Assembly (NCBI GenBank): GCA_023424015.1
Contig: JAFAEM010000048.1
Coordinates: 1 to 64,000, forward strand
Source of the DNA: Bacteroidota bacterium
GTDB taxonomy: Bacteria; Bacteroidota; Bacteroidia; Chitinophagales; Chitinophagaceae
Direction: 5' to 3'
DNA length: 64,000 nt
Shown here: positions 34,888-43,263 of the stretch, piece by piece
Numbering within the stretch: the first letter of the stretch is position 1
Layout of the letters: each line of letters begins with the position of its first letter
The notes under the pieces: model-generated
Databases searched by the model: none
Told to the model about the DNA's origin: nothing
The model's input: only the letters and a program-made list of their open reading frames with translations
Position numbers and translations under genes: made by a program

Positions 34888-35259
34888 CTACGCCCGGTTG
34901 GGTGGGGGCACAAGGAGTTCGCCATGAAACGCGACATAGGTGTCAGCATTCATGCTATTGTGATAGGGAGAAATGATCGAAAATATATGATCAGGTTTAT
35001 GGTGATCGTGCAAATACTCTTCTGAGAAGGAGCTCGAACTTGGAGATTTTTCTTCCGTATTATTACCGAAAGGATTGGCGACCCCTTCATTATCATCCGC
35101 CGTACCAAAATCATGGGTACAGGTCTTCTCATACTGCGCCATCAACTTCTGACCGGCAACTACAAACGGTGCACTGATCGTAAGCCAAAGCAAAGCCAGT
35201 ACCATGCACAGGGCAGATACCATTTGTATGGGACTATATGGCACGCGGTTGGTTTTCAT
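34888..35259 (-). CDS. Small exported His/Ser-rich hypothetical protein next to carbonic anhydrase
   Basis: A 123-residue protein with one N-terminal hydrophobic segment (about 12-35, MVSALCMVLALLWLTIS) acting as signal or anchor. The exported part carries GTADDNEGVANPFGNNTEEKSPSS in pieces, then a YLHDHHKPDH histidine-rich segment (about 84-93) and a C-terminus ending LLVPPPNRA. No named family is recognised. It lies 118 bases upstream of, and on the same strand as, the carbonic anhydrase-sulP-dabA-dabB unit and opposite the second carbonic anhydrase. The clustered His and Asp residues could bind metal; a role in zinc supply or CO2 handling is speculation. Confidence 0.65.
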   Translation of the reverse strand: MKTNRVPYSPIQMVSALCMVLALLWLTISAPFVVAGQKLMAQYEKTCTHDFGTADDNEGVANPFGNNTEEKSPSSSSFSEEYLHDHHKPDHIFSIISPYHNSMNADTYVAFHGELLVPPPNRA

Positions 35260-35464
35260 TCAGTCTGGCGAAATTAAACATTTCATTTTTCCAATCCAAA
35301 CCGTTCATAGATCCTTCTTGGGGACTAACGGTTGTTTTTGCATAGCCATCGGCTGTGCAGGAAGTTGTAACAGCAGATTTGTGAAAAAGTTCTGATCGGG
35401 GAAAAATCTGGGTATTACCCGGCTTGCATGGTATCTGTCTCGATCATTGGATGAATTAAACAGC

Positions 35465-35472
35465 TAATTTTG
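35465..35472 (+). promoter_or_regulatory. -7 promoter box TAATTTTG for the second carbonic anhydrase
   Basis: Exact TAnnTTTG match 18 bases before ATG 35491. It overlaps the upstream TTG (35470) and so excludes it as start. It lies in the divergent gap facing the small exported protein. Confidence 0.55.
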
Positions 35473-35490
35473 ACTAACAACCAGCCAACT

Positions 35491-36129
35491 ATGGAGCGAT
35501 ACGAGGAACTATTAAAAGATAATAAACTTTGGGCTGCTGAAAGACTTGCCGAAGATCCGCAGTTTTTTGAACGCCTGGTACATCTTCAAACGCCCGAATT
35601 TCTCTGGATCGGGTGTAGTGATAGCCGCGTGCCTGCCAACCAGATCACGGGTACCCAGCCAGGTGAAATATTTGTTCATCGAAATGTAGCCAACCTGGTC
35701 GTAAATACCGATGTCAACCTGTTGAGTGTACTGGATTACGCGGTGAATCACCTGAAAATTAAACATGTAATCGTTTGCGGCCATTATGGCTGCGGCGGTG
35801 TAAAGGCCGCGATGACCAAAAAGCATTTCAACCAGGTGCTGAACATGTGGTTGAGGCATATTAAAGACATCTATCGCCTTCACCGGTCAGAGGTGGAAGC
35901 CATTCCCGACGAAGAAAGCCGGTTGAACCGCATGGTAGAACTGAATGTAATAGAACAGATCTACAACCTTTCGAAAACTTCAATTATACAAAGAGCCTGG
36001 CTAAAAGACAACCGGCCACACCTGCACGGATGGGTATATGATCTGCATGACGGTATTATTAAACCCCTGATAGAACTAAAGGCAGGCAGCAACAATATTG
36101 ATCCGCTATACGAATTCGAAGGTCTTTAA
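35491..36129 (+). CDS. Beta-class carbonic anhydrase (second copy, Can-type)
   Basis: A 212-residue enzyme close to E. coli Can. Zinc ligands and catalytic dyad are Cys42-x-Asp44-x-Arg46 (GCSDSRVPAN), His98 and Cys101 (CGHYGCGGV). The HRNVANLV segment and the C-terminal LHGWVYDLHDGIIKPL are typical of the clade. It stands divergently from the other inorganic-carbon genes, so the locus encodes two beta-carbonic anhydrases under separate promoters. The GH130 lipoprotein gene follows after nine bases, probably in the same transcript. Start chosen at ATG 35491 from the promoter position. Confidence 0.96.
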   Translation: MERYEELLKDNKLWAAERLAEDPQFFERLVHLQTPEFLWIGCSDSRVPANQITGTQPGEIFVHRNVANLVVNTDVNLLSVLDYAVNHLKIKHVIVCGHYGCGGVKAAMTKKHFNQVLNMWLRHIKDIYRLHRSEVEAIPDEESRLNRMVELNVIEQIYNLSKTSIIQRAWLKDNRPHLHGWVYDLHDGIIKPLIELKAGSNNIDPLYEFEGL

Positions 36130-36138
36130 ATACAGCTT

Positions 36139-37245
36139 ATGCAATTTCTGAAGATATTCTCAATCTGCTTGCTTCTGGCAGCCTGTAATAATGCATCCTC
36201 GCCAAAAGACGACACCGGTGAAAAGTCCTGGGCACTGGGGCCATTCGAAAAAGTGGACGCTGCGAACCCTGTCCTTCTCCCCGACACAGTCGTTGTTTTC
36301 GATTGCCCCATTAACGGTCCTCTGAAATGGGAAGAGAAAGATGTGTTCAACCCCGCCGCCATCGTTCGTAATGATACATTATATTTATTATACCGCGCCG
36401 AAGATCATGTCGGAAAATACGCTGGCACTTCCCGTGTCGGCATCGCCTGGAGCACCGATGGCCTGTATTTTAACAAACACACCGTTCCGGTTCTATATCC
36501 TGATAATGACTCTCTGAAAAAATATGAATGGGAAGGCGGTTGCGAAGACCCGAGAATTGTGCAGGATGAGCAGGGAAAATATTATCTAACCTACACATCT
36601 TATGATGGCGACAAGGCTCGATTACTGGTGGCTGTGTCAGACGATCTGTACAACTGGCAGAAAAAAGGTCTTGTTTTTTCAAAAGCCTACGACGGCAAAT
36701 ACATGAATGAATGGAGTAAGTCAGGATCGATCGTGAGTAAATATAAAAATGGCAACCCGGTAGCAGTAAAAATAAATGGCAAATACTGGATGTACTGGGG
36801 CGACACGGATGTATTCCTCGCACATTCAGAGGACCTGATCGACTGGACACCGGTTGAGACTACTGAGGGAAAACTGCTTTCGGTATTTGGACCAAGGAAA
36901 GGAAAGTTTGACAGCGACCTGGTAGAGCCCGGTCCAGCGGCGATGCTCACCGATGAGGGCATAGTCATGATCTACAATTGCCGCAATGTGCCTGCAAAAG
37001 GAGATACCAGTCTCGCGGAAGGAACCTATGCGCCTTCCCAGATCCTTTTTGATAAAACAGATCCTTCCAAAGTGATCGACAGGATGGACACCTATTTTAT
37101 GAGACCTGATAAGGATTACGAAATCAAAGGCCAGGTCAACCATGTCTGTTTCGCGGAAGGACTGGTGCAGTATAAGAACAAATGGTTTTTGTACTATGGT
37201 ACGGCCGACTCCCGTATTGCAGTGGCGCAAGCTGCTGGGCAATGA
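36139..37245 (+). CDS. GH130-like glycosidase/phosphorylase, lipoprotein
   Basis: A 368-residue lipoprotein (lipobox LLLAAC, Cys16) with a five-bladed beta-propeller glycosidase fold. Features of GH130 are visible: LLYRAEDHVG, EGGCEDPRI, SDDLYNWQKKG, DSDLVEPGPAA and HVCFAEGLV. GH130 enzymes act on beta-mannosides as phosphorylases or hydrolases; extracytoplasmic lipoprotein members are more likely hydrolases because phosphate is not plentiful there. It follows the second carbonic anhydrase by nine bases, a pairing without an obvious metabolic link. No SusC/SusD pair is nearby, so this is not a polysaccharide utilisation locus. Confidence 0.82.
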   Translation: MQFLKIFSICLLLAACNNASSPKDDTGEKSWALGPFEKVDAANPVLLPDTVVVFDCPINGPLKWEEKDVFNPAAIVRNDTLYLLYRAEDHVGKYAGTSRVGIAWSTDGLYFNKHTVPVLYPDNDSLKKYEWEGGCEDPRIVQDEQGKYYLTYTSYDGDKARLLVAVSDDLYNWQKKGLVFSKAYDGKYMNEWSKSGSIVSKYKNGNPVAVKINGKYWMYWGDTDVFLAHSEDLIDWTPVETTEGKLLSVFGPRKGKFDSDLVEPGPAAMLTDEGIVMIYNCRNVPAKGDTSLAEGTYAPSQILFDKTDPSKVIDRMDTYFMRPDKDYEIKGQVNHVCFAEGLVQYKNKWFLYYGTADSRIAVAQAAGQ

Positions 37246-37343
37246 CAAGTGGACATTCAAATACATAAGCATCCATCTACCACTTTGAGAAATTCGATTT
37301 TATGCGCTGCGTTCAATTCATTTCAAATGGCTAATTTGCAATC

Positions 37344-38249
37344 ATGTCGATCGAAGTAAAGAACCTTCTTAAAATCTACGGTGAACAAAAAGCTGTCAAT
37401 AATATTTCCTTTACCGTCAACAAAGGCGAGATCGTAGGTTTCCTGGGACCCAATGGCGCGGGCAAGTCCACTACCATGAAGATCATCACCGGTTACCTGC
37501 ATCCCAATGCTGGCGAGGTAAAAGTATCAGGGATAGATGTGGCAGAGAATCCGCTGCATATCAAAAAAAAGATCGGTTACCTGCCCGAGCTGAATGCGCT
37601 GTATTATGACATGTACGTAAAGGAGTACCTCGGCCTGATCGCCGAACTCCATCATATAAAAGACAGTGACCGGGCCATTCAAAAAGTGATCGAAACGGTC
37701 GGCCTCACTGCAGAAAGCAAGAAGAAGATCGGCCAGCTTTCCAAAGGATACAAACAACGTGTGGGACTTGCTGCGGCGCTGATCCACGATCCTGAAGTGT
37801 TGATCCTGGACGAGCCTACAAGCGGTCTCGACCCTAACCAGATCGTGGAAATAAGGGAAGTGATCAGGCAGCAGGGGTTGGATAAAACGGTTTTATTCTC
37901 TTCACATATCATGCAGGAGGTGGAAGCAGTTTGCGACCGGGTGATCATTATCGATAAAGGAAACATTGTGGCCGACGATTCTCTGCGTAACCTGAGAAGT
38001 AGTTCTTCCTCTAACCTGGTAAAAGTAAGTTTTAAAGAACCCGTTGACAGCCAATTGCTTTCCGGGCTACCCGCCGCCATGAAGGTCCGGGAGACCAGTC
38101 CCAATCAATGGGAATTATCAACCGAAGAACCGGAACTCCTGCGAAAACAAATACTTGAACTGTCGCTGCAGCGCAACCTCAATATTGTATCCCTTCAAAG
38201 CGAAACACATAGCCTCGAGGACGTATTCCGGTCGCTGACTGGTGGATAA
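37344..38249 (+). CDS. gldA: GldA-type ABC transporter ATPase (gliding motility)
   Basis: A 301-residue ABC ATPase: Walker A GPNGAGKST (residues 35-43), signature LSKGYKQR, Walker B VLILDEPTSGLDP and the switch His in SSHIMQE. The C-terminal extension (about 215-300) ending LEDVFRSLTGG is typical of GldA, which works with GldF and GldG in Bacteroidota gliding and linked export. gldF and gldG are not adjacent here. Whether the organism glides cannot be concluded, since GldA homologues occur in non-gliding species; the T9SS cargo in this window at least shows that the associated secretion system is expected. Confidence 0.85.
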   Translation: MSIEVKNLLKIYGEQKAVNNISFTVNKGEIVGFLGPNGAGKSTTMKIITGYLHPNAGEVKVSGIDVAENPLHIKKKIGYLPELNALYYDMYVKEYLGLIAELHHIKDSDRAIQKVIETVGLTAESKKKIGQLSKGYKQRVGLAAALIHDPEVLILDEPTSGLDPNQIVEIREVIRQQGLDKTVLFSSHIMQEVEAVCDRVIIIDKGNIVADDSLRNLRSSSSSNLVKVSFKEPVDSQLLSGLPAAMKVRETSPNQWELSTEEPELLRKQILELSLQRNLNIVSLQSETHSLEDVFRSLTGG

Positions 38250-38309
38250 ATTGGAGTCAAAAGCTAAGGGTTTTTACTTAATTTAGGGTACACCACCAGG
38301 CCACTGATC

Positions 38310-39932
38310 ATTAGAAGAGTAGTACCATTACTAACTTGCTTGCTGTTTCTGCTGTGTTGCAAAAAAGAAACGATTGAACCCGTACAGGCTGAAAGCCATG
38401 ACGGACTCAGGGCTGCTACATACCTGCTCCAAGCCTGTAATTCCTGCCAGCAAACAATCAAATTTCGCGGCATCAGACCAGATGATAGCCTGGGCAGGAA
38501 ACCCCTTTCCAATCCGGAGCGTGGTCTCCGGCTGGAACATATCATGAAGGCGAACGACCTGACCAATCCCTACCATTCAGTTAAGTATCATGATATCTTA
38601 TCACGCGTGCAGGAAGATGAAAAAGCGTATAAGGAGGAAACAAAACTGACACAGCTTTATTTTTATCTCACGGCCTATATGGGAACTTCTATTCCTGAGT
38701 CGGCTTTTCAAAATATGCAATCGGTGCTGGATGGTTTAAAAAATTCCGGTTACAAAGTGGTCCTCATCTTTGCTTACCGGTATGATGAATACTGCGCTTA
38801 TGAAACTTATTGGGATATCAAAAGACATTTGAACCAGTTAAAGCCCTTCCTTCAAAAAAATGAATCAATGATCTTTGCTGTGCAGGCCGGCTTTCTAGGG
38901 CTCTGGGGCGAATGGCATAGTACAGGACTAGATAATTCTCCTTTTCATAAAAAAGCCGTGATCCGCGATATTTTGCAGGCCATCCCTGCCAGCCGGAAAA
39001 TGCAGGTAAGGGAAACCAGTTATAAAACGGATGCCGCCGGATTTGTCAGGCGCACAGCTAACGGCCCTGTAGAATACTTTCCTTTAACGACCGAAGAATA
39101 CAATCGCATTGGTTTTCAAAACGCTTACCTGGTTCTCGACCAGGGAGAATATGCGATATGGGATTATCGCTGGCCCGATCCCGACTATTATTTGGTGAAG
39201 AAAGAAGCCATGCCAACAGTAGTTGATGGTGAAATGCCCTATGATGGACCCGGAATTTATAATTTTAATGAACTGGCCCATGGTAACCAGGGAGGATGGA
39301 GGGCTATCCAGAGAATGAAAGAACATGCTTACAGCAGTTTCAGCCTGGTGCATAACTACAACCTAAATATCAGCGCCTGGAAAAAACAGGCCATAACGCG
39401 GGATCATTTTATTAATAAGAAAATAACTACCGGCAACGACTATTTCCTGGATCAGCATGATCGACCTGTAGCCCGAACAGCTTATGAATATATCAGGGAT
39501 CATTTAGGTTACCGGTTTCAGCTGACGGAAGCGAGTATCCCCAACAACGTGTTGCGCGGCAATCCGGCAGCCTTCACTATCCATCTGAAGAACTTTGGAT
39601 TTGCACCATTGATCAATAAGCGACCGGTATACCTGGTGCTGATCGACGAACAGGATAATATTTCAGAAATACCCATTAATTCAGATCCCCGAAGCTGGCT
39701 TCCGGTCCAGTCAGATACAGATCCTGGTTATACGATCAAACACACATTGCATACTAGTGCTGGTTATTCACCAGGAATATACAGGGTCGGTATCTGGTTG
39801 CCGGATGAAGGAATGGATCTGAGATATAATACCGACTTTGCGATCAGGTTCGCCAATGGAAATATCGAATACTGGAAAGATAAATCAGACCGGTATCTTG
39901 TCAATATCATTGGCAGCTTCAAGATCAATTAA
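38310..39932 (+). CDS. DUF4874/DUF4832 lipoprotein; apparent AUU start
   Basis: About 540 residues. The N-terminal half (NPERGLRLEH.., LTQLYFYLTAY, YKVVLIFAYRYDE, FLGLWGEWH) is DUF4874 and the C-terminal half (beta-rich from about 400) is DUF4832. The pair is found in putative secreted glycoside-hydrolase-like TIM-barrel proteins of unknown substrate. The lipoprotein signal RRVVPLLTCLLFLLCC with its lipid Cys is in frame only upstream of the first standard start (TTG 38340). The codons before it are CTG-ATC-ATT and a stop at 38265, so ATT 38310, ATC 38307 or CTG 38304 would have to initiate; coordinates use ATT. No ATG or GTG fits. Confidence 0.78.
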   Translation: MRRVVPLLTCLLFLLCCKKETIEPVQAESHDGLRAATYLLQACNSCQQTIKFRGIRPDDSLGRKPLSNPERGLRLEHIMKANDLTNPYHSVKYHDILSRVQEDEKAYKEETKLTQLYFYLTAYMGTSIPESAFQNMQSVLDGLKNSGYKVVLIFAYRYDEYCAYETYWDIKRHLNQLKPFLQKNESMIFAVQAGFLGLWGEWHSTGLDNSPFHKKAVIRDILQAIPASRKMQVRETSYKTDAAGFVRRTANGPVEYFPLTTEEYNRIGFQNAYLVLDQGEYAIWDYRWPDPDYYLVKKEAMPTVVDGEMPYDGPGIYNFNELAHGNQGGWRAIQRMKEHAYSSFSLVHNYNLNISAWKKQAITRDHFINKKITTGNDYFLDQHDRPVARTAYEYIRDHLGYRFQLTEASIPNNVLRGNPAAFTIHLKNFGFAPLINKRPVYLVLIDEQDNISEIPINSDPRSWLPVQSDTDPGYTIKHTLHTSAGYSPGIYRVGIWLPDEGMDLRYNTDFAIRFANGNIEYWKDKSDRYLVNIIGSFKIN

Positions 39933-40146
39933 TAAATAGCAACAAGTCAACCCTTCGGGTACTTCGTGTCTCCTTTGTATGCTTCGTGACCAAAAAACCT
40001 CGATCATTAGAATCCAAATTGAACACCGAACAATGAAGTAATTGATAAGAATCTGTATAAACCCTGGCCGTTAGCAATTCATGCATTTTACCCTCTCACC
40101 CCCATTTTTTCGCCGTCTTTAGGAACTGTTTATGGATTGCTTGGTT

Positions 40147-40154
40147 TACATTTG
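40147..40154 (+). promoter_or_regulatory. -7 promoter box TACATTTG for eno
   Basis: Exact TAnnTTTG match 50 bases before the eno ATG (40204). The upstream in-frame ATG (40132) lies before this box and would not be in the transcript. Confidence 0.6.
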
Positions 40155-40203
40155 CATCCGCTTGCCAGTATTTTTTTACCTTACAAAAAAACCAGTCAAT
40201 GCT

Positions 40204-41502
40204 ATGAGTTACATTTCTGAAGTTTTTGCCCGGCAGATCCTTGATTCGAGAGGAAACCCCACCGTTGAAGTAGATGTGATAACCGATGAAGGCGCTGTGG
40301 GTCGTGCTGCTGTGCCCAGTGGTGCCAGTACAGGCATACATGAAGCCGTGGAACTGCGCGACGATGATAAGAAAAAATACCTGGGCAAGGGTGTTTTAAA
40401 GGCAGTGAAGAATGTAAACACCATTATTGCCCCTGCTCTCTTAGGATATGACGTGGCTGACCAAACCGGCATAGACGAAATAATGATCGAACTCGATGGC
40501 ACAGACAACAAAGGTAAACTTGGCGCCAACGCCTTACTGGCAGTGAGCATGGCAGTGGCAAAAGCAGCGGCTGAAGAAGCAGCGCTTCCTTTATACCGCT
40601 ATATCGGTGGTACCAATGCCAAAACTTTGCCCATCCCCATGATGAATATTCTGAATGGCGGGGCGCACGCAGATAACAAAATCGATTTCCAGGAATTCAT
40701 GATCATGCCAGTAGGTGCCCCAAACTTCAGCGAAGGTCTGCGCTGGGGTGTTGAAATTTTTCATGCATTAAAATCTGTACTGAAGAAAAAAGGATTTAGT
40801 ACAAATGTTGGCGATGAAGGAGGCTTTGCACCAAACATTCAAAGCAATGAAGAAGCCATCGATACCGTGATGCAGGCTATCCAGGCTTCTGGTTATAAGG
40901 CAGGCTCACAGATCGTGATCGCCATGGATGCCGCCAACAGCGAACTCTGGGATGCGAAGAAGAAAAAATATGTTTTCCATAAGAGTAATGGCAAAGAACT
41001 AAGCAGTGATCAGCTCGTGAAATTCTGGGAAGGCTGGGTGAAAAAATATCCCATCGTTTCCATTGAAGATGGTATGGCTGAAGATGACTGGAATGGATGG
41101 GCAGCATTAACACAGGCTGTAGGCGATAAATGCCAGTTGGTAGGCGACGACCTGTTTGTAACCAATGTTACCCGTCTGCAACGTGGTATCGACAAACAAA
41201 TCGCCAATGCCCTGCTTGTAAAAGTAAACCAGATCGGCACCATCACAGAAACCATCAATGCTGTCACACTCGCGCAGCATAATGGCTATAATACGATCAT
41301 GAGTCACAGGAGCGGTGAGACCGAAGACACCACAATTGCCGATCTTGCGGTGGCATTGAACTGTGGCCAGATCAAAACCGGCTCTGCTTCCCGTACAGAT
41401 CGCATCGCGAAATACAACCAGTTGATCCGTATCGAAGAACAATTGGGAAGCAGTGCATTTTATCCAAAAGGAAAGATTAAATTTGGGCTGGGGAGCAAAT
41501 AA
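40204..41502 (+). CDS. eno: Enolase
   Basis: A 432-residue phosphopyruvate hydratase of glycolysis (2-phosphoglycerate to phosphoenolpyruvate). All family blocks are present: RQILDSRGNPTVEVDV, SGASTGIHEAVELRD, the catalytic VGDEGGFAPN, the Mg-binding acidic residues in SIEDGMAEDDW and LVGDDLFVTN, and SHRSGETEDT with the active-site His and Ser region. The start MSYISEVFAR at 40204 gives normal family length; 24 more residues from an upstream ATG would be non-conserved and fall before the promoter. The FtsB/DivIC gene follows after 78 bases. Confidence 0.98.
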   Translation: MSYISEVFARQILDSRGNPTVEVDVITDEGAVGRAAVPSGASTGIHEAVELRDDDKKKYLGKGVLKAVKNVNTIIAPALLGYDVADQTGIDEIMIELDGTDNKGKLGANALLAVSMAVAKAAAEEAALPLYRYIGGTNAKTLPIPMMNILNGGAHADNKIDFQEFMIMPVGAPNFSEGLRWGVEIFHALKSVLKKKGFSTNVGDEGGFAPNIQSNEEAIDTVMQAIQASGYKAGSQIVIAMDAANSELWDAKKKKYVFHKSNGKELSSDQLVKFWEGWVKKYPIVSIEDGMAEDDWNGWAALTQAVGDKCQLVGDDLFVTNVTRLQRGIDKQIANALLVKVNQIGTITETINAVTLAQHNGYNTIMSHRSGETEDTTIADLAVALNCGQIKTGSASRTDRIAKYNQLIRIEEQLGSSAFYPKGKIKFGLGSK

Positions 41503-41580
41503 TCTGGAAGAATACGTTCAGAAAAAATATTGACTGAATGATTTTATTTTAAATTGACTGCTACCTTTAAACCAGGTAAT

Positions 41581-41922
41581 ATGGAAGACCGCTCAAATAA
41601 CCGGCCATCGTTTCGAAGTAGTCTGCTACGGCTTCCCGGTCTGTTGCGAAATAAGTATTTCGTAAGTTTTGGCGTATTTGCGGCAATCATGCTTTTTTTC
41701 GATAAAAATGACCTTTTTACCCAGTCGGCACGCAACCGGCAACTCCGTGACCTTCAGGAAAGCAAACAATATTACCTGGACCGAATTTCGAGCGAACGCA
41801 AAGAATTAGAACAACTTAAGTCCAATCCCGGCACCCTGGAAAAATACGCGAGGGAGAAATACCTGATGAAACGTGACGATGAGGATTTGTTTATCATCCC
41901 GGAAGCGCCTGAAACTGAATAA
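41581..41922 (+). CDS. Septum formation initiator (FtsB/DivIC family)
   Basis: A 113-residue bitopic membrane protein: a basic cytoplasmic N-terminus, one helix (about 27-43, FVSFGVFAAIMLFF) and a periplasmic coiled coil (about 55-95, LQESKQYYLDRISSERKELEQLK) ending in a conserved YAREKYLMKRDDEDLFII. This is the Bacteroidota FtsB/DivIC pattern; such proteins bridge FtsL and FtsQ in the divisome. Encoded after eno, an arrangement common across bacteria. Start ATG 41581 is preferred over the upstream TTG. Confidence 0.9.
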   Translation: MEDRSNNRPSFRSSLLRLPGLLRNKYFVSFGVFAAIMLFFDKNDLFTQSARNRQLRDLQESKQYYLDRISSERKELEQLKSNPGTLEKYAREKYLMKRDDEDLFIIPEAPETE

Positions 41923-42013
41923 TTTGTCCAGGGCAATAAAAAGCATTAATTAACCGTTAATAATGCGGACAATTTTTCTGGATCTCACATTTTAGGACAT
42001 TAATGGTTTGCGA

Positions 42014-42244
42014 ATGACAAAATTTACCCCGGAGGAACTTTTAATGTATTTATACAAAGAAAGCTCTCCCCAGCTAACTGCAGCGATATCGCAGGCATTG
42101 AGGCTGGATTGGACTCTACGGGAAAAATTCAATGTATTAAAAACCTCCATGCTAAGGCTGGATCAAATCCAAGAATCCCCGCGCACAGAAGTGATTTTAA
42201 ACATCCTGAATTATGCCCGAGAAAAATCATCGGAAATGGTTTAA
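42014..42244 (+). CDS. Conserved small protein, 76 residues
   Basis: A small soluble helical protein: KFTPEELLMYLYKESSPQ, a central LDWTLREKFNVLK, and a C-terminal NILNYAREKSSEMV. Proteins of this size and pattern are conserved in Bacteroidota without assigned function; the N-terminal part resembles the short helical domain seen in anti-sigma-factor-like proteins. The gene ends at a good intrinsic terminator. ATG 42014 is used instead of the TTG six bases upstream. No function is claimed. Confidence 0.7.
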   Translation: MTKFTPEELLMYLYKESSPQLTAAISQALRLDWTLREKFNVLKTSMLRLDQIQESPRTEVILNILNYAREKSSEMV

Positions 42245-42272
42245 ACCATTCCGGCTTTGATTTAAAAAACTG

Positions 42273-42300
42273 GCATCCCCTACGGTGGATGCTTTTTTTT
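42273..42300 (+). terminator. Intrinsic terminator after the 76-residue gene
   Basis: Stem GCATCC / GGATGC around an eight-base loop (cctacggt) and followed by eight T. It lies 28 bases after the stop codon. Confidence 0.8.
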
Positions 42301-42468
42301 GCCCGCCAGTTTCAAACGAAAAATGTCTCCTTCACTATAAGAGAAGCAAAAATCAAACATTAATATACCTTGATGACGTCAGGCAGTTTTGAACATTATG
42401 TTTCATTACTTCCTAACTTTCCGCCTTACCGTCAAATAAACAAAGAATTAAAGTTTTACGGCATTTTT

Positions 42469-43128
42469 ATGACCCGCAGGCAACGCTACGAATTCGTAAT
42501 TGACTACTTCGAAAAAAATGTTCCCGAAGCGGAAACCGAACTGATCTATGATAATCCATACCAACTCCTCGTCGCTGTAATATTATCCGCACAGTGTACT
42601 GATAAACGAGTAAACTTAACCACGCCTGCCATATTTGAAAAATACCCCGATACTACCACTCTGAGTAAAACCACTTTCGAGAAACTATTTCCTTTGATCA
42701 AAAGTATTTCATACCCGAATAACAAAACCCGCCATTTGATCGGTATGGCGAAAATGGTAGAAGATGAATTCAATGGCAGGATACCCATGACGGTAGAAGA
42801 GCTCATAAAACTGCCGGGTGTGGGAAGAAAAACAGCCAATGTTATCACCTCGGTTATCGACCAGCAACCCAATATGGCTGTCGACACCCATGTCTTCCGG
42901 GTAAGCCGGCGAATAGGACTTGTTCCCAAAACAGCTTCTACTCCATTGGCTGTAGAAAAAGAACTAACCCGCAACCTACCCGTTGAACTGATCCATAAAG
43001 CCCACCACTGGCTTATTCTTCATGGCCGGTACATCTGCGTTGCACGTAATCCAAAATGCAGGGAATGCGGACTACAACAAGCATGCTTGTATTTCCAGCA
43101 GGTGGTGCTACCTGCCGGAAGAGTATAA
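42469..43128 (+). CDS. nth: Endonuclease III (DNA glycosylase/AP lyase)
   Basis: A 219-residue base-excision repair enzyme that removes oxidised pyrimidines. The catalytic Lys is in SAQCTDKRVN, the helix-hairpin-helix is LPGVGRKTAN, and the catalytic Asp is in VDTHVFRVSRR. The [4Fe-4S] ligands follow the exact C-x6-C-x2-C-x5-C pattern (CVARNPKCRECGLQQAC). The start ATG 42469 (MTRRQRYEF) matches family length; 33 further residues from upstream ATGs are not conserved. A short non-family tail (FQQVVLPAGRV) follows the cluster. Confidence 0.96.
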   Translation: MTRRQRYEFVIDYFEKNVPEAETELIYDNPYQLLVAVILSAQCTDKRVNLTTPAIFEKYPDTTTLSKTTFEKLFPLIKSISYPNNKTRHLIGMAKMVEDEFNGRIPMTVEELIKLPGVGRKTANVITSVIDQQPNMAVDTHVFRVSRRIGLVPKTASTPLAVEKELTRNLPVELIHKAHHWLILHGRYICVARNPKCRECGLQQACLYFQQVVLPAGRV

Positions 43129-43263
43129 AAAAACATTGCGGGAATCCCTACGTAAAAATTCATTTAAATCTAGGGAAAACAGGTATGTACAAGTAAAAGT
43201 TTAGCATAATACTTGCCTCCTGGTTAGTTGAATTTCCAGTATCTATCGAAATACCAACAGCCT

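Noticed and set aside
37344..38249. Full gliding operon around gldA
   Set aside because: gldF, gldG and other gld genes are not adjacent, so only a single ATPase gene can be claimed.
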